This document shows, in pieces, positions 47,237-58,066 of a stretch of DNA of 64,000 nucleotides. The position numbers and the translations under genes were made by a program. This stretch comes from Tetradesmus obliquus. Lineage: Eukaryota > Chlorophyta > Chlorophyceae > Sphaeropleales > Scenedesmaceae. The notes under the pieces were generated by a model. It was not told the origin of the DNA. It worked only from the letters and a program-made list of their open reading frames with translations, and ran no database searches. The stretch is from the NCBI GenBank assembly GCA_030272155.1, contig CP126200.1, positions 496,001-560,000 of the forward strand, written 5' to 3'. Every line of letters begins with the position of its first letter. The first letter of the stretch is position 1.

Positions 47237-47928
47237 TATTGCAGGAGAGACATTTAAAAGCTTCCCTCTGTACAGAAAATGCATCAGGTGGGCACCATCA
47301 CGCTTGGGCACCATCACGCTATGCTGGGCACAGACGGTCTGGTGCCTGTGACAGACCTATCTGTCCCTATTCCAGAGGGCGGGGTGGGAAGGACAGATTG
47401 TGATATTGCGATAGCCACAGGGCTCCCATGCTAGAGATCACGAGACCACCTTGCGAGAGCGACTTTGTGCGCTGACCCAGGGCATCATTCTATCCTAACA
47501 CTTTAAACGTTGTAAAGGGAGAGTTGTACAACTAGAAGTGAATGCTACACTGGGCTACTGTTGATGCATTTACTGCATTTGCATTTATCAGCATTGCATT
47601 TTTTTGTTACCAGCATAGCATTTTTTTGTTACCAGCATTGCATTTGCTCTTGTTGCAGTGCTCCAGAATTGTCCTGTGCCCACCTCTTGCCGGGCAGCCT
47701 CGTCAACATGCCCCAGCAGAAACCAAACAGAAACTACACAGCAAAATCACTGCCAACAGCATTACACTTTCCCTCCTGATCATGTGCAGCATTGCAGCAT
47801 TGCAGCGTTGCAGCAGCGCAGCACTGCTTGTGCAGCAGGGCAGCACCAGCAGACCCATCGTTTACGTCTGCTGTTGCTGCAGCATGGCGTGGTCTGTTCT
47901 CCCCTAGCTAGCCCCCCTGGTCTCCTGG
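47237..47928. other. Spacer between the tRNA inverted repeats
   Basis: No gene. It contains the dispersed repeat above and a short tandem repeat GCATTTTTTTGTTACCA at about 47586-47640. Confidence 0.6.
47345..47425 (+). repeat. Dispersed repeat, copy 2, with LINE-tail-like start
   Basis: TGTCCCTATTCCAGAG ... GATATTGCGATAGC matches 28632-28700. Immediately upstream, GCCTGTGACAGACCTATCTG resembles the LINE 3' tail CCCTGTAACAGACCTCTCTC. Confidence 0.65.
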
Positions 47929-48124
47929 ATTGCCAGTTTGTCCAGGGGACAAAATGGCCTGACCCAGGATCGAACTGGGGACCTGTAGATCTTCAGTCTA
48001 ACGCTCTTCCAGCTGAGCTATCAAGCCCCACCCCTCAACTTTCGTCGAGGCTGTGTCATGATTGATGCCATTGAAGTTTGCACGCTGGTCATAACCGCAT
48101 ACAAGCAGGTTTTAGGGTTTAGCC
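47929..48124 (-). repeat. Right arm of the tRNA-containing inverted repeat
   Basis: Pairs with 47042-47236. It ends directly against the CGCATC and the LINE fragment that starts at 48131. Confidence 0.93.
47955..48027 (-). tRNA. tRNA-Phe (GAA)
   Basis: Identical in the tRNA body to the copy at 47139-47211 but on the minus strand, so the two genes are convergent. Anticodon GAA in loop CTGAAGA. Confidence 0.93.
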
Positions 48125-48130
48125 CGCATC

Positions 48131-48519
48131 GTGCAGTGTCTCCTGTCGGTCCCGCGTGCTCCTGCTTGCTGCAGTCTGGTGTGTACATCAGTGCCTTGGT
48201 GCAATCATGCCAAACACCTATGGTAAGCAGCACCATTGTGCATCCCGCTTGCTGTTTGGACCATGCCTGCCTTCCCTTGTGCGTTTTGTGCCCTGTGCTT
48301 TGAGCACCCTGCTGCTTTTCGTGCTGCACTTCGCACATGCTGCACTGCATGTACTTGTTGGTTTATGGGGAGGTAGGGGCTGCAAGATGCCTCTGGAGTA
48401 TTACTTTGGTTGCATCTTGTGGCTTGCTATCGGGTTCTCATGATATGTGAGCTGAAAGAGGGGCAAGTGACTCGCTCTAGGGCGATAGCTTGCCCACCCC
48501 TGTAACAGACCTCTCTCTC
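48131..48519 (+). mobile_element. LINE 3' fragment (copy D)
   Basis: Nearly identical to the 3' UTR of the full LINE (from about 57673). It is 5'-truncated, preceded by CGCATC (48125-48130) and followed by CGCATCT (48520-48526). A further tail-only piece CTAACAGACCTCTCTCT (48527-48543) is followed by another CGCATCT (48544-48550). Confidence 0.9.
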
Positions 48520-50393
48520 CGCATCTCTAACAGACCTCTCTCTCGCATCTCAATTGTAAACAAGCAAGTGGTTGTCAGCGACCCAGGCAGCGGTACGTAA
48601 GGAGCCTTAGACGAACGTGAAGTCCTTAACAAGGATGACTAGTTTCGGCTTTTGACAGCCTCATCAGACCCTGCGTAGACCACATGCGTGTAAGGCTAAG
48701 TATAAGTGCTCACGAAGGAGCCGTACAGCTGACAAAGACACTGACAGTGTCAGCTGTACGTGTACTGCCTCCGGCAGTGAAAGTACGATGCTGCCATGTG
48801 ATGTGATCATGCATGGCAAGCAGCATGCAAGCATGGTAAATGCAAGCACATGTAAGGCACTTAAACTTCAGTGCCGCGCGCGAATTAGGCGCGATGCAAT
48901 GGATTTGTTTTGCCCTGAGCAAGGCGTAAAAAGGCTTGGCTTGCTTTGCCCTCTGGCCCAGCCCGGCTGCGCCAGTTGCGGCCCGCGAGTCGGAAGATCG
49001 TCTAGTACAGCTTCTTCTAATGCTGGAAGCTATATTAGATAAGAGGAGTGGCGTCCTGCAGGCCGATACTGCCTGCCTACGCAGCTACGCCGGGTCACCG
49101 AAGAGACAGCACAGTTGACAGCCGTGCAGCACGCAGTGGACGCCCAGGCAGATGGCTACAACCGGAGGAAGATGTGCTCAGCAATAGTTTAGTTTTGGGC
49201 GCTCGTCAGCAGCAGCTGGCGCCTGTGGTTGCGTCATGGTCCCCAGCAGCAGGGCTACAGCAGAATAAGGCAAGGTGCTGGTAATGCTCGAGTGTGCTGC
49301 GGCGCCCTTGCAAATGTCGTCCACCAATGTGTGTTCGATTACGGCAACCCCCCCATGACTGTTGAGCGTGCTGGACTGCTGGCCCAGTGTCTAGAGGTGC
49401 TCAGCTGTTCACTCAGCAGTGCTGCAGCGCGCCTGCAGCAGATTTCTAGACAACAGCTGGGCCAGTGGATTGCCTGCCATTAGGGTTGTCTGGGTGTTGT
49501 ATTCTACTTGATTTTTCATCTGCTGTGCGCAGGGAGCAGCAATGTGCTTGCATTCATATTGCTGCACTCACATCAGCCGGTTGTCAACTGCATTGCTGGT
49601 CTGGCAGCTACCTGGGGCGGTGGTGGTGCCCTTGCTTGTGGTGACAGTGTAGCCACACAGTGGAGTTGCTGCATGTAGTCAGCGGTAGGAGTGGTTTTTT
49701 GTTTTTGTAGGTCAGCTTAGCTAGTTGCAGCGGTAGGAGTGGTTTTCTTTGTGCTGGGATGTAGTGCAGCCTAGTGCTTTGTCATGCAGCAACAACAGTG
49801 TGGTGTTGCAGCCAGGTCTCTGTAAGTGTTGCTTGCATGCTGTATCATGCCATGCGCTTACATGCTTGCTTTGCCATGCCATGCTGTCCCTTGGAGGCGA
49901 CCACTCGGTTTTGCTGCAGCATTGTGGTCATTTTGCTAGGCGGGCAGTGAGGCTGCAGACTTGCTGTTCCGTCGTGATGGTGGTGGGGGACGGAGTTGGA
50001 CTGAAACCCTACCTGGCTGGTATGATACGCCAGTTCAAGAGGCTGGAATTGCCTGGCCCCCATGTGTAACAAACACAAACAAACATCTGACAAACAAAGC
50101 GGCGCCTCTCTCCGCAAACCTCTTTTCTTTTCTTCTCTTCTCTTCTCGATCGCCATGCAGCTCCTGCTGCACGCGCTCTTCTTGGGCCTTCTCGACCCAT
50201 CTTTTTTCCAGCCCTAATCACACCTAAGCCATCCATTACTCTTTGTCATAGCGTTTCGAGCAGCGTAGGCGGGAGCTGGCGCTCCTGCCCGGCTGGCCAC
50301 AACCTGCCGGCCCGGGGCCTGCTGGACGCCCCTGCCGTGCCTGCTCGCCAACTATGGGCGCCTTAACCACCCTTTAGCTTCACATTACGTTAC

Positions 50394-51973
50394 TTGCAGA
50401 TGCCTCGCAGCAATAGCCCCTCGCGGAAGCCGCAGCAGCAGCAGCAGCAGCAGCAGCGCAAGCCGCAGCAGCAGCAGCAGCAGCAGCAGCAGCGTAACAA
50501 GCTTAAGAAGCCTCTGATCCTGCTCAAGGTGCCGACAGAGGATATAGCAGGACTGGACTGCTCCACGGCAGCTTTCACGGTGCGGTATCCTGCTCTTCTG
50601 CCTGAGCAGCGCCAGCTCGTCAGCAGCAACCTGCTACGAGCAGTAGGCGCGGTGTGCAGCGCTGCGTGCGGTGCAGCACAACTTTCAGCAGATGAGGTGC
50701 AGCTGCACATCAACCCCCCTCGCTTCAGGGACACAGCAGACAAGCATGATACGTTCGTGGAGGTGCAGGCGGTTGGCCCAGTGGCCATGGCCAGCGCCCT
50801 CGCTGACATGCTCTCTGCTGAGGGCACTCTGCCCCTCCCGGAGCCATACTCTACCCCAGGCTTTCAAGGCGCCGCCATGCTGACAGTGGGACTAACCACG
50901 GGCGCCAGGCCCACGCTCAGTTACAGAGCCACGCGTGTCACAGGTGTCAATGTCTCGCTCAGCAACGCTGTGCTCCGCCGCTGCCTGGAAGGCGCCGGCT
51001 TCCGCACAGCAGGCTGCTTCCCAGTGCCCAACGACGGGTGCGCAGCCAACATGGCTGACCGCCGCCTGGTTGTCGCGGTGCTGCCCCCGAGCACGGCCGG
51101 CTCCGGCTTGTTCGACCTGCAGGTGGTCGACAGCTCTGGCGCCAGCCCACTGCCGCGCTTCCAGCACAGCCAGGCCAGCATGGCTGTGCTCCCGCATCCA
51201 GGGCCTAGCATGCCGCCCTGGCTGTGCACGAAGCAGCAGCAGCAGCAGCAGCAGCAACAGCAGGGAGCTGGCGCTGCTGCCACAGCCGAGGCAGCCGCAG
51301 CAGCTGCTGCCGCCGGCAGCAGCAGCAGCAGCAGTAGCAACAGCGACAGCGGCAGCAGCGCCACAAGCGGCACGTACGCCAGCGTTGTTTCTGGCGGTGC
51401 AGGCGGCGCCGAGCTGACCGGCAGCAACAACAACAGCGGCAGCCGCAGCACGAGCAGCAACAGCAGCAGCAATACGGCTGCTGTCAGTCCTGATGACCAG
51501 CAGCAGCAGCAGCATGCGCAGCAGCAACAGCAGCAGCCGCCACCGCCGCCTCCTCCAGCAGGTGGTGTGCCTCCGGCGGCGCCAGGTGCCACCACTGCAG
51601 TGACGCCGCCGCCGCAGCAGCAGCAGCAGCAGTCCACGCCGCCTCCAGCAGGTGGTGTGCCCCCGGCAGCCTCAGCTGCCACCACTGAAGTGCCACCCCA
51701 GCCGCAGCAGCAGCAGCAGCAGTCCACGCCGTCTCCAGCAGATGGTGGGCCTCCGGCAGCGTCAGCTGCCGCCAGTGAAGTGCCACCCCAGCAGCAGCAG
51801 CAGCAGCAGCAGCAGTCCACGCCGTCTCTAGCAGATGGTGCGCCTCCGGCAGCGTCAGCTGCCGCCAGTGAAGTGACGCCTCAGCCGCAGCAACAGCAGC
51901 AGCAACAGTCCACGCCGTCTCTAGCAGATGGTGCGCCTCCGGCAGCGTCAGTTGCCGCCAGTGAAGTGCCACC

Positions 51974-52020
<47 letters not shown>

Positions 52021-52084
52021 CCACGCCGTCTCTAGCAGATGGTGTGCCGCCGGCAGCGTCAGCTGCCGCCAGTGAAGTGCCACC

Positions 52085-52116
<32 letters not shown>

Positions 52117-52180
52117 CCACGCCGTCTCCAGCAGATGGTGTGCCTCCGGCAGCGTCAGCTGCCGCCAGTGAAGTGCCACC

Positions 52181-52227
<47 letters not shown>

Positions 52228-52931
52228 CCGCACCGGCTCCAACAGATGGTGTGCCTGCTTCCTCGCCTCCTGCAAAGCCTGCTGCCGCACCTAAGGCGAC
52301 GCCCAAGCAGCGACAGCAGCAGCAGCAGCAGGGGAAGACCAAGCAGCGGCAGCAGCAGCAGCAGGGGCAGCCTGCACAGCAGCAGCAGACGCAGCAGCAG
52401 GTGCCGCCTCCAGCTGAGGCCGCGCCTGCTGCCGCGCTTGCGCTGTTGGCTGTTGAGGACCCGGAGGACTGGTATGAGTATGGGGCAGCCCCGCCGCGGC
52501 GCCAGCGCAAGCGGATGCGGCCACGGCGGCGGCCGCAGCAGCAGCTGCCGGAGCCGCCGCTGAGCCTGCGCCTGCCGCGCGCCAAGCGCCCAGCTGACTT
52601 CTCTGCCTCGGATTTTGTGTATTCGAGCAAGGCCGTGCAAGTCAGCCAAGGGCAGCGCGCTGCAGTGGTGGCGCAGGACATGGTGGTGGCTTCAGCGGCG
52701 CCTGCGGCGCCGCGCCTTGGCCGGCCCCCGGTCCGCAAGCCCTCAGGGCACCAGGAAGAGCGCTGGAAGCTGCTGCAGCAGCTGCAGTGGCAGCCTCACG
52801 ACTTCCAGCTCTACCCTACCCCACAGCAGCAGCAGCCGCAGCAGCAGCAGCCGCAGCAGCAGCAGCAGCAGCAGGCCAGCACTGCTGGCGCCACGCCTCC
52901 CGGCGCGGCACCCCCCTCCCACGACGCCTAA
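50394..52931 (+). CDS. LINE ORF1 protein
   Basis: ATG preceded by TTACTTGCAG; hence it may be a splice product, though a direct start is simpler. The frame opens at 50394 (translated from ...AG|ATGCCTCGC near 50400) and ends TAA at 52929-52931; up to 845 residues. N-terminus Q-rich and basic (QRNKLKKPLILLKVPTEDIA), then a possibly folded ~180-residue region (FTVRYPALLPEQRQLV, then VEVQAVGPVAMASALADML). Next come Gln, Ser and Ala runs, then about eight tandem copies of a ~110-130-bp unit coding PSLADGAPPAASAAASEVPP plus poly-Gln (51540-52255), and a basic C-terminus (RRQRKRMRPRRR). LINE ORF1 proteins bind the element RNA; no RRM, coiled coil or zinc knuckle was recognised with certainty. Confidence 0.85.
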
Positions 52932-55900
52932 ATGCCCGGTGCAACCGGGCCTACAAAGGCTGGCATGCGCAAACACGCCCTGCGCATTGCCAGTCATAAT
53001 GTGGGTGGCGTGGGCTGTGCGGGGCTCCTGGCCTGCGCAGCGCAGGCGGCAGCAGGTTGGGTGGACCTGGATCTGCACGTCGTTGCCGTGCAGGAGTGCA
53101 GGTTGCAGTATGATGAGATTGCACAGGTGGTGGCGGCGCTAAATGCAGCAGCAGCTCAGCGGGCTGCTGCTACGCAGAAGCCCCATCATGCAGGGTTTGA
53201 CTTTAAGTACAGCTTCAACTCTGATCCTTTGCACCCCTACTCAGCTGGCAACCTCATCATGTGGCAGCGACAGCTGGTATCCAAGGGCTCCCTACAAGTG
53301 CTACCTGAGGCTGACGCCGACAGGGACGCCCGCGGCCGTCTGATGGTGCTCCACTTTAAGTGGGGTGGCCATACTGTTCATCTTGTTAATGTATACTGTC
53401 CTAATGATTCTGTGGACCGCCAGGCCTACATCACAGGCACGCTGGCGCCGCTTTGGGCGGCCGACCCTACAAGCAGCATCTTCATCGGCGACTGGAACTA
53501 TGTTGATGATCCTGTGGCCGACAGACGCTGCCTTGCTGGCCAGCCCACCACGCCCGACGCCCCATCCATGCGGGCTTGGCAAGCAGCGGCACCAGGTGCT
53601 GCTGATGCGTACCGGTGCTTGCACCCTACGCGCCGCACCTACACGTTCATCCATCGCAACCCGCAAATTGGACATGTAGCGCGGCTGGATCGAGCTTATG
53701 TTGGCAGCGCGCTGCGCGCCAGCGTGGTGTCATGTGCCACAGCTCCCTCGAGTGTCTCTGACCACTTCCCCTTGGTGCTTGAGCTGGCTCCCGTGCAGCC
53801 CCCTCACCCCACTGGCCCTGGCCTTGCCCGCGCCCGTGTGGACTTCTGGAGCAGCCCCAACCACCGCGCCCTGCTCAAGGCTTGGGTGCTCATCGAGCTG
53901 CAGGGCGAGCCAACGTCCGACTTTGCCCGCCTTGTTTGGTGGCCTGGCTTCAAGCAACGGCTCCTGGCCAGGTGCCGGGAGATTCGCAAGGCCTGGCGCG
54001 CTGACACAGCGCTGCCGACGTACGCCGCTGCCCAGCATCAGGTGCAGGCAGCCCTGGAGCAGCTTGGCGCAGCTGCAGGTCAGCCGCAGATCAACGCAGC
54101 GATGGCGGCGCTGACGGCTGCCCGCGCAGCCCTCCGCGCCGCCCAGCAGGCAGCATGGTCAGCCAGCGAACGACTGCAGCGGCAGCAGTGGCTGCACCGC
54201 GGGGAGCAGCCCAACCCCTGCATCACGGAGCAGCTGCGTGCCCTGGAGCGAGCTCCTACCTCCAGGAAGGTGGTTGCCCTACGCAGTACAGCCGGCGCGT
54301 ATGTCTGGGAGGGAGCAGGGCCTGCCAAGGTGGCCATCACGCAGTGGGCTGGTGTGAGTGCGCAGCCGGCAGTGGACCCAGCCGCCCAGGCTGCCATCCT
54401 CGCAGCCGTCACCAGTTTGCCTCGGCAGCCGGCAGCAGCAGATGGCAGCGAAGTGGTCACCGCAGCCGCAGTGCTCCAGGCTATGTCAGACTCCAAGCCG
54501 AACACGTCCCCAGGCCTGGATGGCCTGCCTGTTGCAGTGTACAAGCACTGCAAGGAGCTGCTCGCGCCGGTCTTGGCGCGTGTGTTTACAGCAGTAGGCA
54601 CGCTGGGGCAGACACCGGCCGGTTTCCTGGACGGTGTGGTGATTGGCATCTTCAAGGCTGGCGATGTTACCCTGGCAGCCAATTACCGCCCCATCACCCT
54701 GCTCAACACCGACTACAGGCTCCTGGCCAGAATTTTGGCCTCCCGCCTGCAGGCAGTGCTAGATCAGGCTATCTCTCCTACGCAGACAGCTTTCATCAAG
54801 CGCCGCAGGATCGGCCACAACATCATCACCATGCAGCTCCTGCTGCACGCGCTGCCAGAAGACAGCACAGTGGTGGCAGCACTGCTGGATTTTGCCAAGG
54901 CGTACGACACCTTGGACAGGCCCTTCCTGCTGTCTGTCATGAGTGCTATGGGCGTGGGGCCTGAATTCTGTAAGTGGGTGAAGTTACTGCTCACCAACAC
55001 GCATGCGTGCGCGTGCATGAATGGCTTTGTGTCTGGCATGCGCAGGTTTGATGCTGGCGTGCGGCAGGGGTGTCCCCTGTCTCCTCTGCTCTACTTGTTT
55101 GTTGGTGAGGCATTGTTGCGATTTTTGCAGAGTAAAGGCATCAACATCACCGTGCAAGGTGTGCAGTTGTCAGCGACTCAGTTTGCCGATGACACGCAGG
55201 TCTACCTGCGCTCCCCTGCACAGGTTGCACAGTTTTTGCTACATATGCAGGTTATGGCAGCCGCGTCTGGGCAGCAGCTCAACCTGCACAAATCCAAGTT
55301 GCTTTTGCTGGGTGCTACTGCGCGGCAGCAACACGCGACGCTCTCCCAGCAGCACGCTGCTGGTGTGTTGCCGCTCAGCCCTGTCCTGCAGGCCGATGTG
55401 TTGGGTGTGTGCGTGGGCTCTGACTCTCCGGTGGATTGGGGTCAGAAGCTGGCTTCTGTGGATGCTGCGCTCGCGCGGCTGTCGCACGTTCCGCAGCTTT
55501 CGGTGTTTGGCAGAGGTATGGGTAGCGCTGCTTATGGTGTGAGCACCTTGCTTTATGCAGCTGAATTCTCTGATTTGCCGCCTGATGTTGATCGTCAGCA
55601 CCTTGTTGCGGCGGTTGGGAAGCTAGTGGATAGAGGGTTGGCACCTGCTTCGTCTGTGCGGCGTTTCACTGGTGTGGCTGCTCGCTTTTTGGCGGGCAGG
55701 CCGGCTGAAGGTGGCTTTGGTGCTTTGCCATGGCTTGAACACATACGTGCACGGCATGCTTGGTGGGGCGCGCAATTTGCTACTGCGCCGCCTGACACTG
55801 AGCTGCCTTGGATCCGCATTGGGCGGGAGCTATTGCGTTCTAAGCATAAATGGTGGGGCCCATTGTCCTTGTTTGACAGCTTTGAAGACACGCAAACGCC

Positions 55901-57491
55901 GATGGAGCCGTCGCAGGCGTTCCCTCAGCAGTCCCTCCCTCCCCCGCCGCTGCGCCGCATGATTGCTGGTCTTCAAGCGCTAGGCAAAGTTTGTGATGTG
56001 AAGGCTTTGGCGCCTGCGGCGCCTGCCCCTGCACTGCCGCCGCCACATCCTCAACAGCTGTCAGACGTGCAGCAGTTGCGTGCACAGCTACAGGCTGTGC
56101 AGGATGCGCCGGTGCTGCAGCCCGGGGCTTGGTGTAGTTTGGCTCCTGTCTTTGCTAACCCTTTTTTGCAAGCAATGGTTGGGTTTGTGCCCGGTGGGCT
56201 GCAAATGCATCCCGTGCCCTCTGTGCGCGGGCCACATGCATGTTCTGGCGGCAAGTGTCGGCCGCGCATCCGCACTGTGGCCGATCTCTGTCGCGCTTGG
56301 CATGTGATCCAGCATGCTGCACGGCAGCAGCTGCCACACCCATTGCTGCCGTACGGCTCCAACTTCAGCAATGCAGACAACGAATCGGCAGATTTGACAG
56401 ACTTGGTTAACTTGTTGCCCATGCCGTGGCATCGGGCTGCCTTGGCTGTTGTGCGGCATCCTGCAGCAGACCGGCCCTGGCCGCCTGCAGCTGTGCCAGA
56501 CCCGCCATGTGTGCCTTCTGCAGCAGAGCAGCATGTTGAGGCCATGTTGGTGGCGCGGCTAGGCTGGCGGAATCATCGCGGCAAGACGGTGTCTGTTGCG
56601 CAATTGTCTGTTCGTGAAGCTACCTCATTGCAGCTTGGTCCCCTGCGTGCTGAGCGCCAGGAGCGGCGCACTAGGTTTGTCAGTGCTGCGATCGGTGCGG
56701 GTGCCCCGCCCGCGGCGTTGACTCGTGGTTTGCAATGTGTGGCGGCCGCCCAGGGCGCACTATGGAAGATGCGCTGGGATAATGCGTACAAGGAGACGTA
56801 TTGGCGGCTGATCATGGATGGCTTGCCTACGTCGCAGCGCATGCACCAGCAGCATGATACATGCATGTGTGGCGCTGCGTGCCCTGGTCTGGTGCACCAT
56901 TTTTGGGAGTGCCCAGTTGCGGTAGCGGTGATTGACAGCCTGCTGTCTGCGTTGCCTGCAACATGGTGTACGCGGGCTGCAGGCCGCCCGCCGCTTGCTA
57001 TGCGGCATGTCTGGTTGATGCAGCGGCCTCCCGGCCCTAAGCGGCTCCACCAGGGTGTTTGGGGGGTTATTTGTTTAGCTGCTCTGAATGCCATGGATGT
57101 TGGCCGACGGCAGGCTAACACGCTGCACATTCCGCCGCCCGCGCCTGCTGCGCCGCGGCCGTCTGCGCCGCCGCCGCAATGGCAGGTACCTATTACAGAT
57201 GTGTTTCAGCCTGCAGCTCTCACGGCTGCGCAGCAACAGCATAACCAGCTGGTTGAGCAGCGTAGGCAGCAGCAGCTGCTGCAACAACAACAACAGCGAC
57301 AGCAACTAGTAGCGCAGGTGTTACAGGAGGCGAAGCAGCAGGCGGTTTTGCGGTTTTGGGAATTGCTTGCTGATTTTGTGGCAATGGAGGCTGCGCCGGC
57401 TCATTGGCGTGTTGCGGTGCCTGGAGATCACCCGTTCTTGCGATCTGATCCAGCACAGCTGCGCATTGTACTGGCGCCCCGCTCTGGTTGA
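52932..57491 (+). CDS. LINE ORF2: endonuclease and reverse transcriptase
   Basis: 1519 residues. It nicks the target DNA and copies the element RNA into the nick (target-primed reverse transcription). Domains: EEP/APE-like endonuclease, residues 15-290 (RIASHNVGG, VQECRL at ~53, IGDWN at ~184, SDHFPLVLEL at ~274); reverse transcriptase, about 540-800 (GIFKAGDVTLAANYRPITLL at ~568, ALLDFAKAYDTL, RQGCPLSPLLYL, catalytic QFADDTQVYL at ~749); C-terminal Cys/His cluster CMCGAACPGLVHHFWEC at ~1309, a zf-RVT-like knuckle. No RNase H domain seen. The ATG follows the ORF1 stop without a gap (TAAATG), pointing to coupled termination and restart. The frame is intact, so the copy looks recent. Confidence 0.95.
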   Translation: MPGATGPTKAGMRKHALRIASHNVGGVGCAGLLACAAQAAAGWVDLDLHVVAVQECRLQYDEIAQVVAALNAAAAQRAAATQKPHHAGFDFKYSFNSDPLHPYSAGNLIMWQRQLVSKGSLQVLPEADADRDARGRLMVLHFKWGGHTVHLVNVYCPNDSVDRQAYITGTLAPLWAADPTSSIFIGDWNYVDDPVADRRCLAGQPTTPDAPSMRAWQAAAPGAADAYRCLHPTRRTYTFIHRNPQIGHVARLDRAYVGSALRASVVSCATAPSSVSDHFPLVLELAPVQPPHPTGPGLARARVDFWSSPNHRALLKAWVLIELQGEPTSDFARLVWWPGFKQRLLARCREIRKAWRADTALPTYAAAQHQVQAALEQLGAAAGQPQINAAMAALTAARAALRAAQQAAWSASERLQRQQWLHRGEQPNPCITEQLRALERAPTSRKVVALRSTAGAYVWEGAGPAKVAITQWAGVSAQPAVDPAAQAAILAAVTSLPRQPAAADGSEVVTAAAVLQAMSDSKPNTSPGLDGLPVAVYKHCKELLAPVLARVFTAVGTLGQTPAGFLDGVVIGIFKAGDVTLAANYRPITLLNTDYRLLARILASRLQAVLDQAISPTQTAFIKRRRIGHNIITMQLLLHALPEDSTVVAALLDFAKAYDTLDRPFLLSVMSAMGVGPEFCKWVKLLLTNTHACACMNGFVSGMRRFDAGVRQGCPLSPLLYLFVGEALLRFLQSKGINITVQGVQLSATQFADDTQVYLRSPAQVAQFLLHMQVMAAASGQQLNLHKSKLLLLGATARQQHATLSQQHAAGVLPLSPVLQADVLGVCVGSDSPVDWGQKLASVDAALARLSHVPQLSVFGRGMGSAAYGVSTLLYAAEFSDLPPDVDRQHLVAAVGKLVDRGLAPASSVRRFTGVAARFLAGRPAEGGFGALPWLEHIRARHAWWGAQFATAPPDTELPWIRIGRELLRSKHKWWGPLSLFDSFEDTQTPMEPSQAFPQQSLPPPPLRRMIAGLQALGKVCDVKALAPAAPAPALPPPHPQQLSDVQQLRAQLQAVQDAPVLQPGAWCSLAPVFANPFLQAMVGFVPGGLQMHPVPSVRGPHACSGGKCRPRIRTVADLCRAWHVIQHAARQQLPHPLLPYGSNFSNADNESADLTDLVNLLPMPWHRAALAVVRHPAADRPWPPAAVPDPPCVPSAAEQHVEAMLVARLGWRNHRGKTVSVAQLSVREATSLQLGPLRAERQERRTRFVSAAIGAGAPPAALTRGLQCVAAAQGALWKMRWDNAYKETYWRLIMDGLPTSQRMHQQHDTCMCGAACPGLVHHFWECPVAVAVIDSLLSALPATWCTRAAGRPPLAMRHVWLMQRPPGPKRLHQGVWGVICLAALNAMDVGRRQANTLHIPPPAPAAPRPSAPPPQWQVPITDVFQPAALTAAQQQHNQLVEQRRQQQLLQQQQQRQQLVAQVLQEAKQQAVLRFWELLADFVAMEAAPAHWRVAVPGDHPFLRSDPAQLRIVLAPRSG

Positions 57492-58066
57492 CCTTCCTGC
57501 TTTTACATGATGTGCTGTCAGTAGTTGTCCAATCTCCACTTTCTGGCAAGGCCATGTTGCATGTCGTGTGTCACTGTGCTTGATTTTCCAGCTCTGTGTG
57601 TCGCATTGCGTGCTTCTGTGCTTGTCAGCCATGAGGATTGCAGAAGCAGTAGCACCTTAGTTTGCATGTCACGTGCAGTGTCTCCTGTCGGTCCCGCGTG
57701 CTCCTGCTTGCTGCAGTCTGGTGTGTACATCAGTGCCTTGGTGCAATCATGCCAAACACCTATGGTAAGCAGCACCATTGTGCATCCCGCTTGCTGTTTG
57801 GACCATGCCTGCCTTCCCTTGTGCGTTTTGTGCCCTGTGCTTTGAGCACCCTGCTGCTTTTCGTGCTGCACTTCGCACATGCTGCACTGCATGTACTTGT
57901 TGGTTTATGGGGAGGTAGGGGCTGCAAGATGCCTCTGGAGTATTACTTTGGTTGCATCTTGTGGCTTGCTATCGGGTTCTCATGATATGTGAGCTGAAAG
58001 AGGGGCAAGTGACTCGCTCTAGGGCGATAGCTTGCCCACCCCTGTAACAGACCTCTCTCCGCATCT

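Larger units (their letters stand above)
48551..58059 (+). mobile_element. LINE retrotransposon, apparently full length (copy A)
   Basis: Non-LTR retrotransposon with ORF1 (50394-52931), ORF2 (52932-57491) and a ~570-bp 3' UTR ending TGTAACAGACCTCTCTC. Both sides carry CGCATCT (48544-48550 and 58060-58066), read as a target-site duplication. Its 5' end at 48551 is inferred from that repeat; the resulting 5' UTR would be 1.84 kb and contains no supported gene, only a pyrimidine tract (TCTTTTCTTTTCTTCTCTTC, about 50121) and two copies of AGCGGTAGGAGTGGTTTT near 49681 and 49730. Family: L1-like, similar in design to the Zepp elements of green algae. Confidence 0.75.

Noticed and set aside
50921-51820. 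299-residue and overlapping open frames on the minus strand, also 51484-52738
   Set aside because: Antisense readings of the CAG repeats of LINE ORF1 (poly-Cys, poly-Ala).
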